This document shows, piece after piece, positions 1-8,442 of a DNA stretch of 64,000 nucleotides. The stretch spans positions 53,243 to 117,242 of the forward strand of contig DAOTJE010000014.1 of NCBI GenBank assembly GCA_035448545.1, given 5' to 3'. Source of the stretch: Anaerobaca sp035448545 (GTDB lineage: Bacteria; Planctomycetota; Phycisphaerae; Sedimentisphaerales; Anaerobacaceae). The notes beneath the pieces were generated by a model. That model was not told where the DNA came from and ran no database searches. It saw nothing but the letters and a program-made list of their open reading frames with translations. The translations under genes were made by a program, and so were the position numbers. Every line of letters begins with the position of its first letter. Positions within the stretch are counted from its first letter, which is position 1.

Positions 1-486
1 CGTGACTTGGCCGGGCTCTCCGACCACGAGCTGGCGCAGGTGCGCAACCGCGACATCGGTTTCATCTTCCAGTTGCACCATCTGCTGCCGCAGTGTACGG
101 TTCTGGAGAACGTTCTGATCCCGACGCTGGCAGGCGCCGACGGCAGAACATCGCGCGCCCTGCGACAGCGGGCCGAGTTGCTGCTGGAACGTGTCGGACT
201 GAAGGACCGTATGCGGCACCGTCCGGGCGAACTGTCCGGTGGCCAGCGGCAGCGCGTTGCAGTGGCCCGGGCGCTGATCAATCAGCCCAAGCTGCTCCTG
301 GCCGATGAGCCGACCGGTTCACTTGACGAAGCCGCCGCAGAAAGCATCGCCGATCTGCTCGTTCGGCTCAATCACGACGAGGGCGTGACGCTGATCGCCG
401 TGACGCATTCACAGAAGCTGGCTTGCCGCATCGGAGACGTCATGGAGTTGCGCGGCGGCGTCCTGATGGACAGGAGCCGGTCATGA
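1..486 (+). CDS. ABC transporter ATP-binding protein, LolD/MacB type (5' truncated by window)
   Basis: This is the nucleotide-binding subunit of an ABC exporter. The frame is open from base 1, so the N-terminus with the Walker A motif lies outside the window. Visible in order are the Q-loop (IGFIFQ), the signature LSGGQRQRVAVARAL, Walker B with LLLADEPTGSLD and the switch histidine in IAVTHS. The GSLD pattern and the HHLLP stretch after the Q-loop are typical of the LolD/MacB/FtsE group, which works with FtsX-type permeases in lipoprotein or substrate release from the membrane. The stop overlaps the ATG of the permease gene (ATGA), so the two are almost certainly co-translated partners. The substrate cannot be read from the sequence. 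Confidence 0.93.
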   Translation, partial: RDLAGLSDHELAQVRNRDIGFIFQLHHLLPQCTVLENVLIPTLAGADGRTSRALRQRAELLLERVGLKDRMRHRPGELSGGQRQRVAVARALINQPKLLLADEPTGSLDEAAAESIADLLVRLNHDEGVTLIAVTHSQKLACRIGDVMELRGGVLMDRSRS

Positions 487-3400
487 GTCTGCGGCAACTG
501 GTGGTGCGGAGCCTGCGGTTCTACTGGCGGACCAACGCCGCCGTCCTGCTCGCGGTCGTGGTTGCCACCGGCACCTTGACCGGCGCGATGGCGGTCGGCG
601 ATTCGGTTCGGTACACGCTGCGCCGAACGCAGGAGGCCCGTCTGGGCCGAACGGAATTCGCCATCGTCCCGCAGGATCGCTATTTCCGTGCGGCACTGGC
701 CGACGATCTCGCGAAAGAGGTGGGGGGGCTGGTTGCGCCCGCTTTGCATGTTTCGGGAATCATCACGAACGACGATGGCTCCCGTCGAATCCACCGCGTG
801 GAAGTCCTCGGTGTCGACGACCGATTCTACGCGATCGGCGGGGCGGAGAGCCCATTCGATGCCGACACAAGTGATGCGGTCGTCGTCGCGGAAGCAGTGG
901 CCAAGACGCTGGGTGTCTCGGTCGGCGACGAGGTGGTGCTTCGCATCGAGAAGGCCGGCCTGATGCCACGGGATGTCCCTCTGGCGTCCGACGCGGACCG
1001 AACCGCTGCCTTCCGCCTGCGGGTGCAGGCGATGGCGGGCGAATCGGCCTTCGGGCGTTTTGATCTGCGGGCCAATCAGACCGTTCCGCTGAACGTCTTC
1101 GTGCCTCTGGCCTGGCTGGGCGAGCGGATCGAGCAGCCGGGCCGCGCCAACGTCCTGCTGGCGGCCGAACTCGACAAGATCGTCACTGCCGAACAGCTTA
1201 ACGCATCGCTTCAGAGGTGCTGGAAGCTTGCCGACGCGGATCTGGAGTTGCGCCGTCTTGAGGCGACGCAGGCCCTCGAACTGCGGAGCCGGCGCATCTT
1301 CATCGAGGACGACACCGGCCGCGAGGCGCTGAAGGCCGCCGACGGCGCGGTGGGAATCCTGACGTATTTCGTCAATGCGATTCGGCGGGGCGAGAAGGCG
1401 ACGCCGTACTCAATGGTGGCGGCGGTGAGCCCGCGCCCGGGTGCCGGATCGCTCCTTCCGTCCGGCACGGGACCCGACGAGATCGTGATCAACCAGTGGC
1501 TGGCCGACGATCTTGGTGCTGCGGTGGGCGATTCCGTCGAGCTGGTTTATTATCTGGTCGGACCGATGCGCCAATTGTACGAACGGACGAGCGTCTTCAA
1601 GGTCGCCGGGATTGTCCCGCTGGAAGGCGCCGCGGTCGATCCGAACCTGATGCCCGATTTTCCCGGCTTGGCGGATGTCGACAACTGCCGTGACTGGGAG
1701 GCCGGAATTCCGATCGATCTGGATAAGATAAGGCCGAAAGATGAAGCCTACTGGGACGCGTACCGGGGAACGCCCAAGGCATTCATCCCGCTCAGCACCG
1801 GCCAGTCGCTTTGGGGCAATCGCTACGGCAATCTTACCGCGGTGCGTTATCCGTGGCACGCCGGGCTCGAGGACAGAATCGTCGCGCATCTGACCGGCAA
1901 GGTCGATCCGGCGACGGTGGGCCTGTTCTTCCAGCCGGTTCAGTTGCGCGGGCTCCAGGCACGACGCGAGGGGACGGACTTCGGCCAACTCTTCCTGGGC
2001 CTGAGCATGTTCCTGATTGCCTCCGCGGTCATTCTGACGGGCCTGCTGTTCGTCTTCGGTGTGGAGAGCCGCTGCGAGCAGGTGGGCCTGTTGCTGGCGG
2101 TCGGTCTGCCTGCGGCGCGGGTCAAGCATCTGCTCGTTGCCGAAGGGGGCCTTGTGGCGCTGGCCGGAGCAGTGATCGGCGTCGGCGTGGGCTTGCTCTA
2201 TACGCGATTGCTGCTCTACGGACTCTCGACTTCGTGGAGCGGCGCCGTGGCGGGGACGGACATCCATTTCCATGCCGAGCCGGCGACACTCCTGCTCGGG
2301 GGCATGGGCGGTCTGCTGGCGGCTCTGCTGGCCATCTGGTTCACGATCCGCAGGCACGTGTCACAGCCTCCCCGGCAACTGATGAGCGGCAATCTCGAAG
2401 TGTCCCAGCCGCGCAGCGCCTCATGGTCACGCGGGCGATGGGGTCTGGCGCTGGCGGTGGCATCGTTCGTCACCGTGGCGATCTTCCTGGCGGTCATGGG
2501 AGGGGGCAACAGCCAGGCGGTCGCAGGGCTGTTCTTCGGTGCCGGCGCGTTATTGCTGCTCGGTGGTCTGGGCCTTTCTCAGGCATTGCTGCGGATCGTC
2601 GCGGGTGGTTGGACCCGTCCTATGGTATCTCTGGGGGGCCTGGGATTCCGCAACATGGCCCGGCGGAGCGGCCGCAGTCTCGCGATTGTCGGTCTGCTGG
2701 CGTGCGGGGTCTTTATGGTCGTCGCGGTTGGCGCCAACCGGCATGACCCGATGGCGCAGCCCCGGAGCAGGGGCTCGGGCACGGGCGGATTCGCCTTCTA
2801 CGGCGAGACTGCTGTCCCGATCCTTCACGATCTGAACACGAAGGAAGGGCGCGATGCCTTGGGCTTGGGTCGCGAAGACCTGGACGGGGTTGAGGTGGTC
2901 CAACTCCGGGTGCACGAGGGGGATGACGCCAGTTGTCTGAACCTCAATCGGGCGCAGCAGCCGCGATTGCTGGGCGTACGACCGCAGGAGCTGAGTCGGC
3001 GCGAAGCGTTCAAGTTCTCGCAGATCATCGACGCTGGACAGCAGGAGGAAGGCTGGGACCTGCTACGGATGGATCTGGAGGCCGGCTCCGTGCCGGCGGT
3101 TGGTGACTATCCCACCGTTTTCTGGGGCCTGGGTAAGAACATCGGCGATGAATTGGAGTATAGTGACGAGAGAGGGCGGATGCTTCGGGTGCGCATTGTA
3201 GGCATGCTCGAAAGCTCCATCCTCCAGGGCAGCCTCGTCATTGCCGAGAACGAGTTCATGGCGCGGTTCCCGTCGGAGTCGGGGTATCGCGCGTTCCTGA
3301 TCGATGCTCCGTCCGAGAAGGTTGCGGCAGTCGAACAGACTCTGACATCGGGCTTGAGGGACTTTGGCCTTGTACTTACGCCGGCGGTCGAGCGGTTGGC

Positions 3401-3803
3401 CGCTTTCAGCGCGGTGGAGAATACGTACCTGTCGATTTTTACGGCCTTGGGCGGTCTTGGTCTGTTGCTCGGCACTGTCGGGCTGGGTTTGGTAGTGCTT
3501 CGCAACATGCTGGAACGGCGGGGCGAGTTGGCCATGCTCCGGGCGGTTGGTTTTGATCGCAAAACGTTGCAGCGTATGATATTCTACGAGCATTGGGGTC
3601 TGGTGCTCTCCGGATTGCTTTGCGGCGTGGTCGCGGCCCTGGTGGCTGTGGTTCCGGCACTGCAATCGTCGCCCGGGCAAATTCCCTTTGTCTGGCTGGC
3701 CATGACCGTGGTAGGGATTGGCGTCCTCAGCGGTCTATGGGTCTGGATCGCCGGGACGGCGGCCCTGCATGGGGCGCTGCTCGATGCGCTGAGAACGGAA
3801 TAG
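483..3803 (+). CDS. Large FtsX-type ABC transporter permease
   Basis: This 1106-residue inner-membrane permease pairs with the preceding ATPase. The ATG at 483 is chosen because it overlaps the ATPase stop and is followed directly by a basic stretch and a first membrane helix (about residues 19-40). A long extracytoplasmic MacB-like domain follows. FtsX modules of about three helices occur near 500-640 and 980-1095, with more hydrophobic segments at about 650-760. The order of one helix, periplasmic domain, then repeated FtsX units resembles the duplicated FtsX permeases of the LolCE/MacB superfamily. The helix before the C-terminal module is followed by a second soluble domain. Transport substrate unknown; linkage to redox genes downstream suggests periplasmic assembly or release of a redox component (inference). 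Confidence 0.88.
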   Translation: MSLRQLVVRSLRFYWRTNAAVLLAVVVATGTLTGAMAVGDSVRYTLRRTQEARLGRTEFAIVPQDRYFRAALADDLAKEVGGLVAPALHVSGIITNDDGSRRIHRVEVLGVDDRFYAIGGAESPFDADTSDAVVVAEAVAKTLGVSVGDEVVLRIEKAGLMPRDVPLASDADRTAAFRLRVQAMAGESAFGRFDLRANQTVPLNVFVPLAWLGERIEQPGRANVLLAAELDKIVTAEQLNASLQRCWKLADADLELRRLEATQALELRSRRIFIEDDTGREALKAADGAVGILTYFVNAIRRGEKATPYSMVAAVSPRPGAGSLLPSGTGPDEIVINQWLADDLGAAVGDSVELVYYLVGPMRQLYERTSVFKVAGIVPLEGAAVDPNLMPDFPGLADVDNCRDWEAGIPIDLDKIRPKDEAYWDAYRGTPKAFIPLSTGQSLWGNRYGNLTAVRYPWHAGLEDRIVAHLTGKVDPATVGLFFQPVQLRGLQARREGTDFGQLFLGLSMFLIASAVILTGLLFVFGVESRCEQVGLLLAVGLPAARVKHLLVAEGGLVALAGAVIGVGVGLLYTRLLLYGLSTSWSGAVAGTDIHFHAEPATLLLGGMGGLLAALLAIWFTIRRHVSQPPRQLMSGNLEVSQPRSASWSRGRWGLALAVASFVTVAIFLAVMGGGNSQAVAGLFFGAGALLLLGGLGLSQALLRIVAGGWTRPMVSLGGLGFRNMARRSGRSLAIVGLLACGVFMVVAVGANRHDPMAQPRSRGSGTGGFAFYGETAVPILHDLNTKEGRDALGLGREDLDGVEVVQLRVHEGDDASCLNLNRAQQPRLLGVRPQELSRREAFKFSQIIDAGQQEEGWDLLRMDLEAGSVPAVGDYPTVFWGLGKNIGDELEYSDERGRMLRVRIVGMLESSILQGSLVIAENEFMARFPSESGYRAFLIDAPSEKVAAVEQTLTSGLRDFGLVLTPAVERLAAFSAVENTYLSIFTALGGLGLLLGTVGLGLVVLRNMLERRGELAMLRAVGFDRKTLQRMIFYEHWGLVLSGLLCGVVAALVAVVPALQSSPGQIPFVWLAMTVVGIGVLSGLWVWIAGTAALHGALLDALRTE

Positions 3804-3827
3804 CCGTGGATCGTTGACGGGGCGCGT

Positions 3828-5225
3828 ATGAGAAAAGCCGCTATCGCCGACATCGTGCCGATGGGGTTCGCTGTCGCAGGTGTCGTCTGTCTGGTATACC
3901 TCTGGATCAGCGCCGATGCAGCGCCGCAACTGGAACTCCGCGTCCCCGCCGAATCCGATCTGGCCGGACCGGCGGGCGGCCAGGAAGATGTCCTGGCGAA
4001 GGCGGAGTTGACGACCTACGATGGGCAACCGTCCGACCTGCCCGGCGCGTGGCCCCAATTCCGAGGGCCCAACCTGGATGCGATCGGCAAGGTGGATGTC
4101 ACGCTGGCCCGGCAGTGGGCTGCCGAAGGCCCGCCCGTGCTGTGGTCGGTGGATCTGGGCGAAGGGTACGCCGGAGCGGCGGTGCGCGACGGCAGGGTTT
4201 TTGTTGCCGACTACGACCAGCAGAAGCAGGGCGACGCGATTCGCTGTTTTTCCCTGGCCGACGGGAAGGAAATCTGGCGGTACTTCTATCCGGTCAAGGT
4301 CAAACGCAATCATGGCATGAGTCGGACCGTTCCGGCCGTCACCGACAAGTACGTCGTCACGATGGGACCGAAATGTCACGTCGCCTGTCTCGACGCGGCG
4401 ACGGGCAGGCTCCACTGGTTTCTCGACCTGGTCAAAGATTACGGCGCCAAGGTGCCCGCCTGGTATGCGGGGCAGTGTCCGCTGATCGAAGAGGGTAAGG
4501 TCATCCTCGGCATTGGCGGTACGTCCCTGATTATGGCGGTGGACATCGAGACCGGCAACGCGGTCTGGGAGACCCCGAATCCGAAGAAGTGGGAGATGAC
4601 CCACTCGTCCATCGTGCCAATTGAATGCGCCGGCACGCGGATGTACGTCTGGTGTGCCAGTGGCGGCGTCGTCGGCGTCTCGGCCGAGGACGGGAAGGTG
4701 TTATGGGAGACGTCGGAATGGCAGATTCGCATCGCCAATGTCCCCACACCGGTCCCGGTGGGCGAGGGACGTCTGTTCCTTTCAGGCGGCTACAACGCCG
4801 GTGCGATGATGGTGAAGCTCACGAAGCAGAACGATCGGATTGTGCCGGAGATTGAATTCCGTCTTCCGCCGGAGGTGTTTGGATCGCCTCAGCACACGCC
4901 GATCCTCTACGAGGGCCACATCTACGGTGTCCGTCCCGACGAGCAACTCGTTTGCCTGGACCTCGAAGGCAACGTGGTCTGGACCAGCGGCAGCACGCAC
5001 AGGTTCGGCCTGGGACCTTTCACGATCATCAACGATCTTCTCTATGTCATGGACGACCACGGGCTGCTGACGCTCGCGGAGGCGACGCCGACCGGCTTCG
5101 TGCTATTGGCCCAGGCGGATGTGCTCGAAGGGATCGACGCCTGGGGTCCGATGGCGGTTGTCGGCAATCGGCTGCTGCTGCGCGATCTGACCAGGATGGT
5201 ATGCCTGGACATTGGTGTGCGGTAG
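3828..5225 (+). CDS. Membrane-anchored PQQ-like beta-propeller protein
   Basis: The 465-residue protein starts with a membrane or uncleaved signal segment (about residues 8-25) and then carries the tryptophan-docking blade repeats of PQQ-like propellers. The first blade has the WPQFRGPNLD motif common in planctomycete members, and later blades carry DxATGxxxW-type turns such as LDAATGRLHW and VDIETGNAVW. It is probably periplasmic. Repeat similarity does not prove that PQQ is bound; many such propellers are scaffolds. It lies 24 bases after the ABC permease and heads the redox part of the run. Specific function unknown. Confidence 0.82.
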   Translation: MRKAAIADIVPMGFAVAGVVCLVYLWISADAAPQLELRVPAESDLAGPAGGQEDVLAKAELTTYDGQPSDLPGAWPQFRGPNLDAIGKVDVTLARQWAAEGPPVLWSVDLGEGYAGAAVRDGRVFVADYDQQKQGDAIRCFSLADGKEIWRYFYPVKVKRNHGMSRTVPAVTDKYVVTMGPKCHVACLDAATGRLHWFLDLVKDYGAKVPAWYAGQCPLIEEGKVILGIGGTSLIMAVDIETGNAVWETPNPKKWEMTHSSIVPIECAGTRMYVWCASGGVVGVSAEDGKVLWETSEWQIRIANVPTPVPVGEGRLFLSGGYNAGAMMVKLTKQNDRIVPEIEFRLPPEVFGSPQHTPILYEGHIYGVRPDEQLVCLDLEGNVVWTSGSTHRFGLGPFTIINDLLYVMDDHGLLTLAEATPTGFVLLAQADVLEGIDAWGPMAVVGNRLLLRDLTRMVCLDIGVR

Positions 5226-5296
5226 AGCGGCGTTGAATGGCGGGTGTGGCTCTGCTACAATCGCGACGATGGACAGGAAAGGACACGGGAACCACG

Positions 5297-6346
5297 ATGA
5301 ATCAGCCGCAAGGCAAAACGGACTCCGGCGTCATCATCGGTGTGCTGATCGGCACGGCGGTGCTGGTCGCGATCGTCGCTGTCCTGCGGGTCGATACGAC
5401 GGGGCAGAGCGGCAGCGGTCTGAGCGACGCGTACGAACTGGATGCCGTGATGATGGCCCGCTTCGATCCGAACCTGATCGCCTACCGCGAAGTCGAGCCG
5501 GCCATCGCCACGGGATTCGCGCGGTCCCGGGCTCTGACGCTCGATGGCGAGGGGCAGCTGTACATTGCCGGCGACAAAGCCGTGCGCGTGCTGAGTAACA
5601 AAGGCACATTGGAGCATGTGATCGCGGTCTCGGGCGAGCCTCGATGCGTCGCCGTTTCGTCGGAGGGTCGGGTTTACGTTGGGCTGAGGAATCACGTCGA
5701 GGTCTTCGATGCGACGGGCGAGCGCCTTGCGGCCTGGGAGCCGCTGGGCGACCGGTCGTTTCTGTCGAGTATCCTCGTGGCCGGCGACAGCGTGTTTGTC
5801 GCCGATGCCGGAAACGCCGTGGTGCTGCGCTATGACAAGACGGGGAAGTCCATCAATCGCATCGGCGAGAAGGACCCCTCGCGGGACATCCCGGGCTTCG
5901 TCGTGCCGAGCCCGTACTTCGATCTGGCGCTGGCGCCGGATGGATTGCTTCGCGTCGTCAGTCCCGGGCGCACACGGGTCGAAGCGTACACCTTTGATGG
6001 AGATCTGGAATTCTCCTGGGGCGAGAACAGCATTCGTATCCACGGTTTCTGCGGCTGCTGCAATCCGGTCAACATCGCTATGCTGCCCGACGGCCGGTAT
6101 GTGACCGCCGAGAAGGGCTTGATTCGCGTGAAAATCTATGATGCCAAGGGAACGTTTCAGAGTGTTGTCGCCGGCCCCGAACAGTTGGTTAAGGGAGGTG
6201 CCGCTCGCGTCTTCGAGAACGCCGAGGACGCCGAGGCCAGCGGATTCGACGTGGCGGTCGACGCCGCCGGCCGGATCTACGTGCTCGACACGATAGAGAA
6301 CAAGGTCCGCATCTTCGTAGAGAACCAGAAAGGTCGATCCGAGTGA
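5297..6346 (+). CDS. NHL-repeat beta-propeller protein with N-terminal membrane anchor
   Basis: I start this 349-residue protein at the ATG at 5297, directly before a short polar leader and a clear hydrophobic segment (about residues 12-30); an in-frame ATG at 5237 would add 20 unlikely residues. The rest shows NHL-type repeats, for example LDGEGQLYIAGDKAVRV and VDAAGRIYVLDTIENKVRIF. A CGCC cysteine cluster around residue 254, in FCGCCNPVNIA, is unusual for a pure scaffold and could bind metal or form a disulfide. The stop overlaps a GTG start of the next gene (GTGA). Likely a periplasmic sensor or scaffold in the redox run; no enzymatic role can be assigned. Confidence 0.78.
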   Translation: MNQPQGKTDSGVIIGVLIGTAVLVAIVAVLRVDTTGQSGSGLSDAYELDAVMMARFDPNLIAYREVEPAIATGFARSRALTLDGEGQLYIAGDKAVRVLSNKGTLEHVIAVSGEPRCVAVSSEGRVYVGLRNHVEVFDATGERLAAWEPLGDRSFLSSILVAGDSVFVADAGNAVVLRYDKTGKSINRIGEKDPSRDIPGFVVPSPYFDLALAPDGLLRVVSPGRTRVEAYTFDGDLEFSWGENSIRIHGFCGCCNPVNIAMLPDGRYVTAEKGLIRVKIYDAKGTFQSVVAGPEQLVKGGAARVFENAEDAEASGFDVAVDAAGRIYVLDTIENKVRIFVENQKGRSE

Positions 6347-6591
6347 GTCGCTTGTCATCAACACAGAGCAGACGCGCGTTTTTTGCCGGCGTGCTGCGTT
6401 ATGGAGTGCTGGGCGGCTTGGCCGCAACGGGAGTCTTCGCAGTCGCCAAGAGACGCCGCTTGGTCCGAGAGGGCCGGTGCATCAACGAGGGTCTGTGCCT
6501 GGGATGTGCGGCCTATCGTGGCTGTGATCTGCCGGCGGCCCTGGAGTCGAAACGATCCTTCGAGCGAGGTGAGCATGGTCCAGCGAAATGA
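6343..6591 (+). CDS. Small twin-arginine Cys-motif protein
   Basis: The 82-residue reading frame begins with GTG overlapping the previous stop. It has a twin-arginine leader (SRRAFF followed by a hydrophobic run) and, after the membrane segment, a four-cysteine cluster with spacing C-x6-C-x2-C-x5-C. The cluster could hold an iron-sulfur centre or another metal. Its last 17 bases overlap the start of the polyferredoxin gene. I do not recognise a named family. Position and Tat-like leader suggest a small exported partner of the next protein. Confidence 0.6.
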   Translation: MSRLSSTQSRRAFFAGVLRYGVLGGLAATGVFAVAKRRRLVREGRCINEGLCLGCAAYRGCDLPAALESKRSFERGEHGPAK

Positions 6592-7141
6592 CGATGTCAC
6601 GCGCCGTCGCGTCCTGCGAGACGGACTGTGGGGCGCCTGCCTGGCCGGAATCGGCGGTGTAGTGGGCTATGCCGCTCACAAGAGCCAGAAGACCGACTGG
6701 GTCTGGCAGATCGATCCGTACAAGTGCATCGCGTGCGGGAACTGCGCGACCTACTGCGTGCTCGAAGAATCAGCGGTCAAGTGCACCCACGTGCACGCGA
6801 TCTGCGGCTACTGCAAGATCTGCTTCGGGTTCTTCGATCCGGAGCCGTATCAGATCAACGAGGGTGCCGAGAATCAGATGTGTCCCACCGGCGCCATCCG
6901 GCGCAAGTACGTCGAAGATCCATACTACGAATACACGATCGACGAACCGTTGTGCAACGGGTGCGGCAAGTGCGTCAAAGGATGCAATGCATTCGGCAAT
7001 GGTTCATTGTTCCTCCAGGTGCGTCACGATCGCTGCGTGAACTGCAACCAGTGTGCGATCGCGGCGGCCTGCCCGTCGCAGGCGTTCCGGCGCGTCCCGG
7101 CCGACCATCCCTATCTGCTCAAGAGTGTGGATCACGCCTGA
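6575..7141 (+). CDS. Tat-exported polyferredoxin (multiple 4Fe-4S sites)
   Basis: This 188-residue electron-transfer protein starts at the ATG at 6575, preceded by AGGTGA at good spacing. A twin-arginine motif (TRRRVLRDG) and hydrophobic stretch form a Tat-type leader or anchor. Cysteine motifs follow: CIACGNCATYC near 50, CGYCKIC near 76, CPTGAI near 105, CNGCGKCVKGC near 128 and CVNCNQCAIAAACP near 151. This is enough for about four 4Fe-4S clusters, as in NapG/NrfC/DmsB-like subunits. It overlaps both neighbours (17 and 1 bases) and precedes a NapH-like membrane protein, the classic NapG-NapH arrangement for passing electrons between quinones and periplasmic enzymes. The terminal acceptor is not in the window. 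Confidence 0.85.
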   Translation: MVQRNDDVTRRRVLRDGLWGACLAGIGGVVGYAAHKSQKTDWVWQIDPYKCIACGNCATYCVLEESAVKCTHVHAICGYCKICFGFFDPEPYQINEGAENQMCPTGAIRRKYVEDPYYEYTIDEPLCNGCGKCVKGCNAFGNGSLFLQVRHDRCVNCNQCAIAAACPSQAFRRVPADHPYLLKSVDHA

Positions 7142-8442
7142 TGACACATTCGCGTCACATTCTCATTCTGTCGTTGGTTCTGCTCGCATCGGGCGTGACG
7201 GCGTTCGGGTTGGAGCGGTTTCCCCCGCCCCAGTTCGAGACGGACTATGTCCGGCCCACGACGACGGTGCCGAACCCGCCGCAGGGCTTCTGGGAGTATG
7301 TTGATGTCGGCGTTCTGGTCGTCGCCCTGTTTCTGGCGACATACCTGATCTTGCGAAAGCGCAGTCGCAAGTGGATCTTTGCGCTGATGCTTTTCAGCCT
7401 GGTGTATTTCGGGTTTTTCCGCAAGGGATGCGTCTGTCCCGTCGGTGCTGTTCAGAATGTGACCCTCACGGTGTTCGACTCAACCTATGCGATTCCCATC
7501 ACCGTGCTGGTCTTTTTCGCATTGCCCTTGGTGTTCGCGCTGTTCTTCGGACGGGTCTTCTGCGGGGCGGTCTGTCCGCTCGGAGCGATCCAGGACGCCG
7601 TGCTGATCCACCCCGTGCGCGTCCCTGGGTGGCTGGAGAGCGGACTTCGCCTGATTGCATACCTCTATCTCGGTGCCGCCGTGCTTTTTGCTGCCCTGGG
7701 CGCGATGTTCATCATCTGCCGTTACGATCCGTTCGTCGGCTTCTTCCGGTTCGGAGGCAACTGGAAGATCCTTGTCTTCGGCGGGTGTTTGCTGCTGATC
7801 GGGGTGTTCGTGGGCCGGCCGTACTGTCGCTTTCTCTGTCCCTACGGCGTGATCCTGCGGCAGCTCTCGCGGCTGTCCAAATGGCGTGTCACGATCACGC
7901 CGACCGACTGCATCCAATGCCGCCTCTGTGAAGACGCCTGTCCCTTCGGCGCGATTCGCAAGCCGACCGAGCCGTGGCCGGCGAAGGAATACCTGATCGC
8001 CAAAGCGCGCTTGGCCTTCTTCCTCGTGCTGCTGCCTATCTTGATCGGCGCCGGTGGTTGGGCCGGATACGAGCTGCGCGGGTGGCTGGCGCAGGTCCAT
8101 CCGCAGGTGCGCCTGGCCCAGCGCATCTACCTGGAAGAGAACGCACAGGTCGAAGGCACCACGGACGCCAGCGACGCCTTCCGTGCGACCGGAAGGCCGA
8201 GCGCGGAGCTCTATCGCGAGGCGACACTGCTGCGCGACCGATTCGGCATCGGTGGCGTTCTGTTCGGCGCCTTTGTCGGGCTGGTGATCGGAGGCAAGCT
8301 GCTGTCGCTTTCGGTCAAGCGCCGACGCACCGACTACGAGGCGGACCGCGCCAGTTGCCTGGCCTGCGGTCGATGCTACGAATACTGCCCCAAAGAGCAT
8401 GAGCGATGGAAGAACCGCACAGAGAGGTTGGTGAGGCCCTGA
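7141..8442 (+). CDS. NapH/NosR-like membrane 4Fe-4S protein
   Basis: The start is the ATG at 7141, which overlaps the stop of the polyferredoxin gene (TGATG). The 433-residue protein has an N-terminal signal or helix, then several membrane helices. It shows the Cys-Pro motifs of the NapH/NosR/CcoG group: CVCPVG near 98, CGAVCPLG near 141 and CRFLCPYG near 229. A ferredoxin motif CIQCRLCEDACP near 257 and a C-terminal CLACGRCYEYCP near 406 follow. NapH-type proteins carry electrons from the quinone pool to periplasmic polyferredoxins. Here there is no NosZ or Nap catalytic subunit beside it, so the redox partner may be one of the propellers or an enzyme elsewhere (inference). Confidence 0.88.
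   Translation: MTHSRHILILSLVLLASGVTAFGLERFPPPQFETDYVRPTTTVPNPPQGFWEYVDVGVLVVALFLATYLILRKRSRKWIFALMLFSLVYFGFFRKGCVCPVGAVQNVTLTVFDSTYAIPITVLVFFALPLVFALFFGRVFCGAVCPLGAIQDAVLIHPVRVPGWLESGLRLIAYLYLGAAVLFAALGAMFIICRYDPFVGFFRFGGNWKILVFGGCLLLIGVFVGRPYCRFLCPYGVILRQLSRLSKWRVTITPTDCIQCRLCEDACPFGAIRKPTEPWPAKEYLIAKARLAFFLVLLPILIGAGGWAGYELRGWLAQVHPQVRLAQRIYLEENAQVEGTTDASDAFRATGRPSAELYREATLLRDRFGIGGVLFGAFVGLVIGGKLLSLSVKRRRTDYEADRASCLACGRCYEYCPKEHERWKNRTERLVRP

Noticed and set aside
1410..2357. Long minus-strand open frame inside the ABC permease gene
   Set aside because: It lies fully within the FtsX-type gene, has no ribosome site and its Arg/Gln/His-rich translation has no family resemblance.
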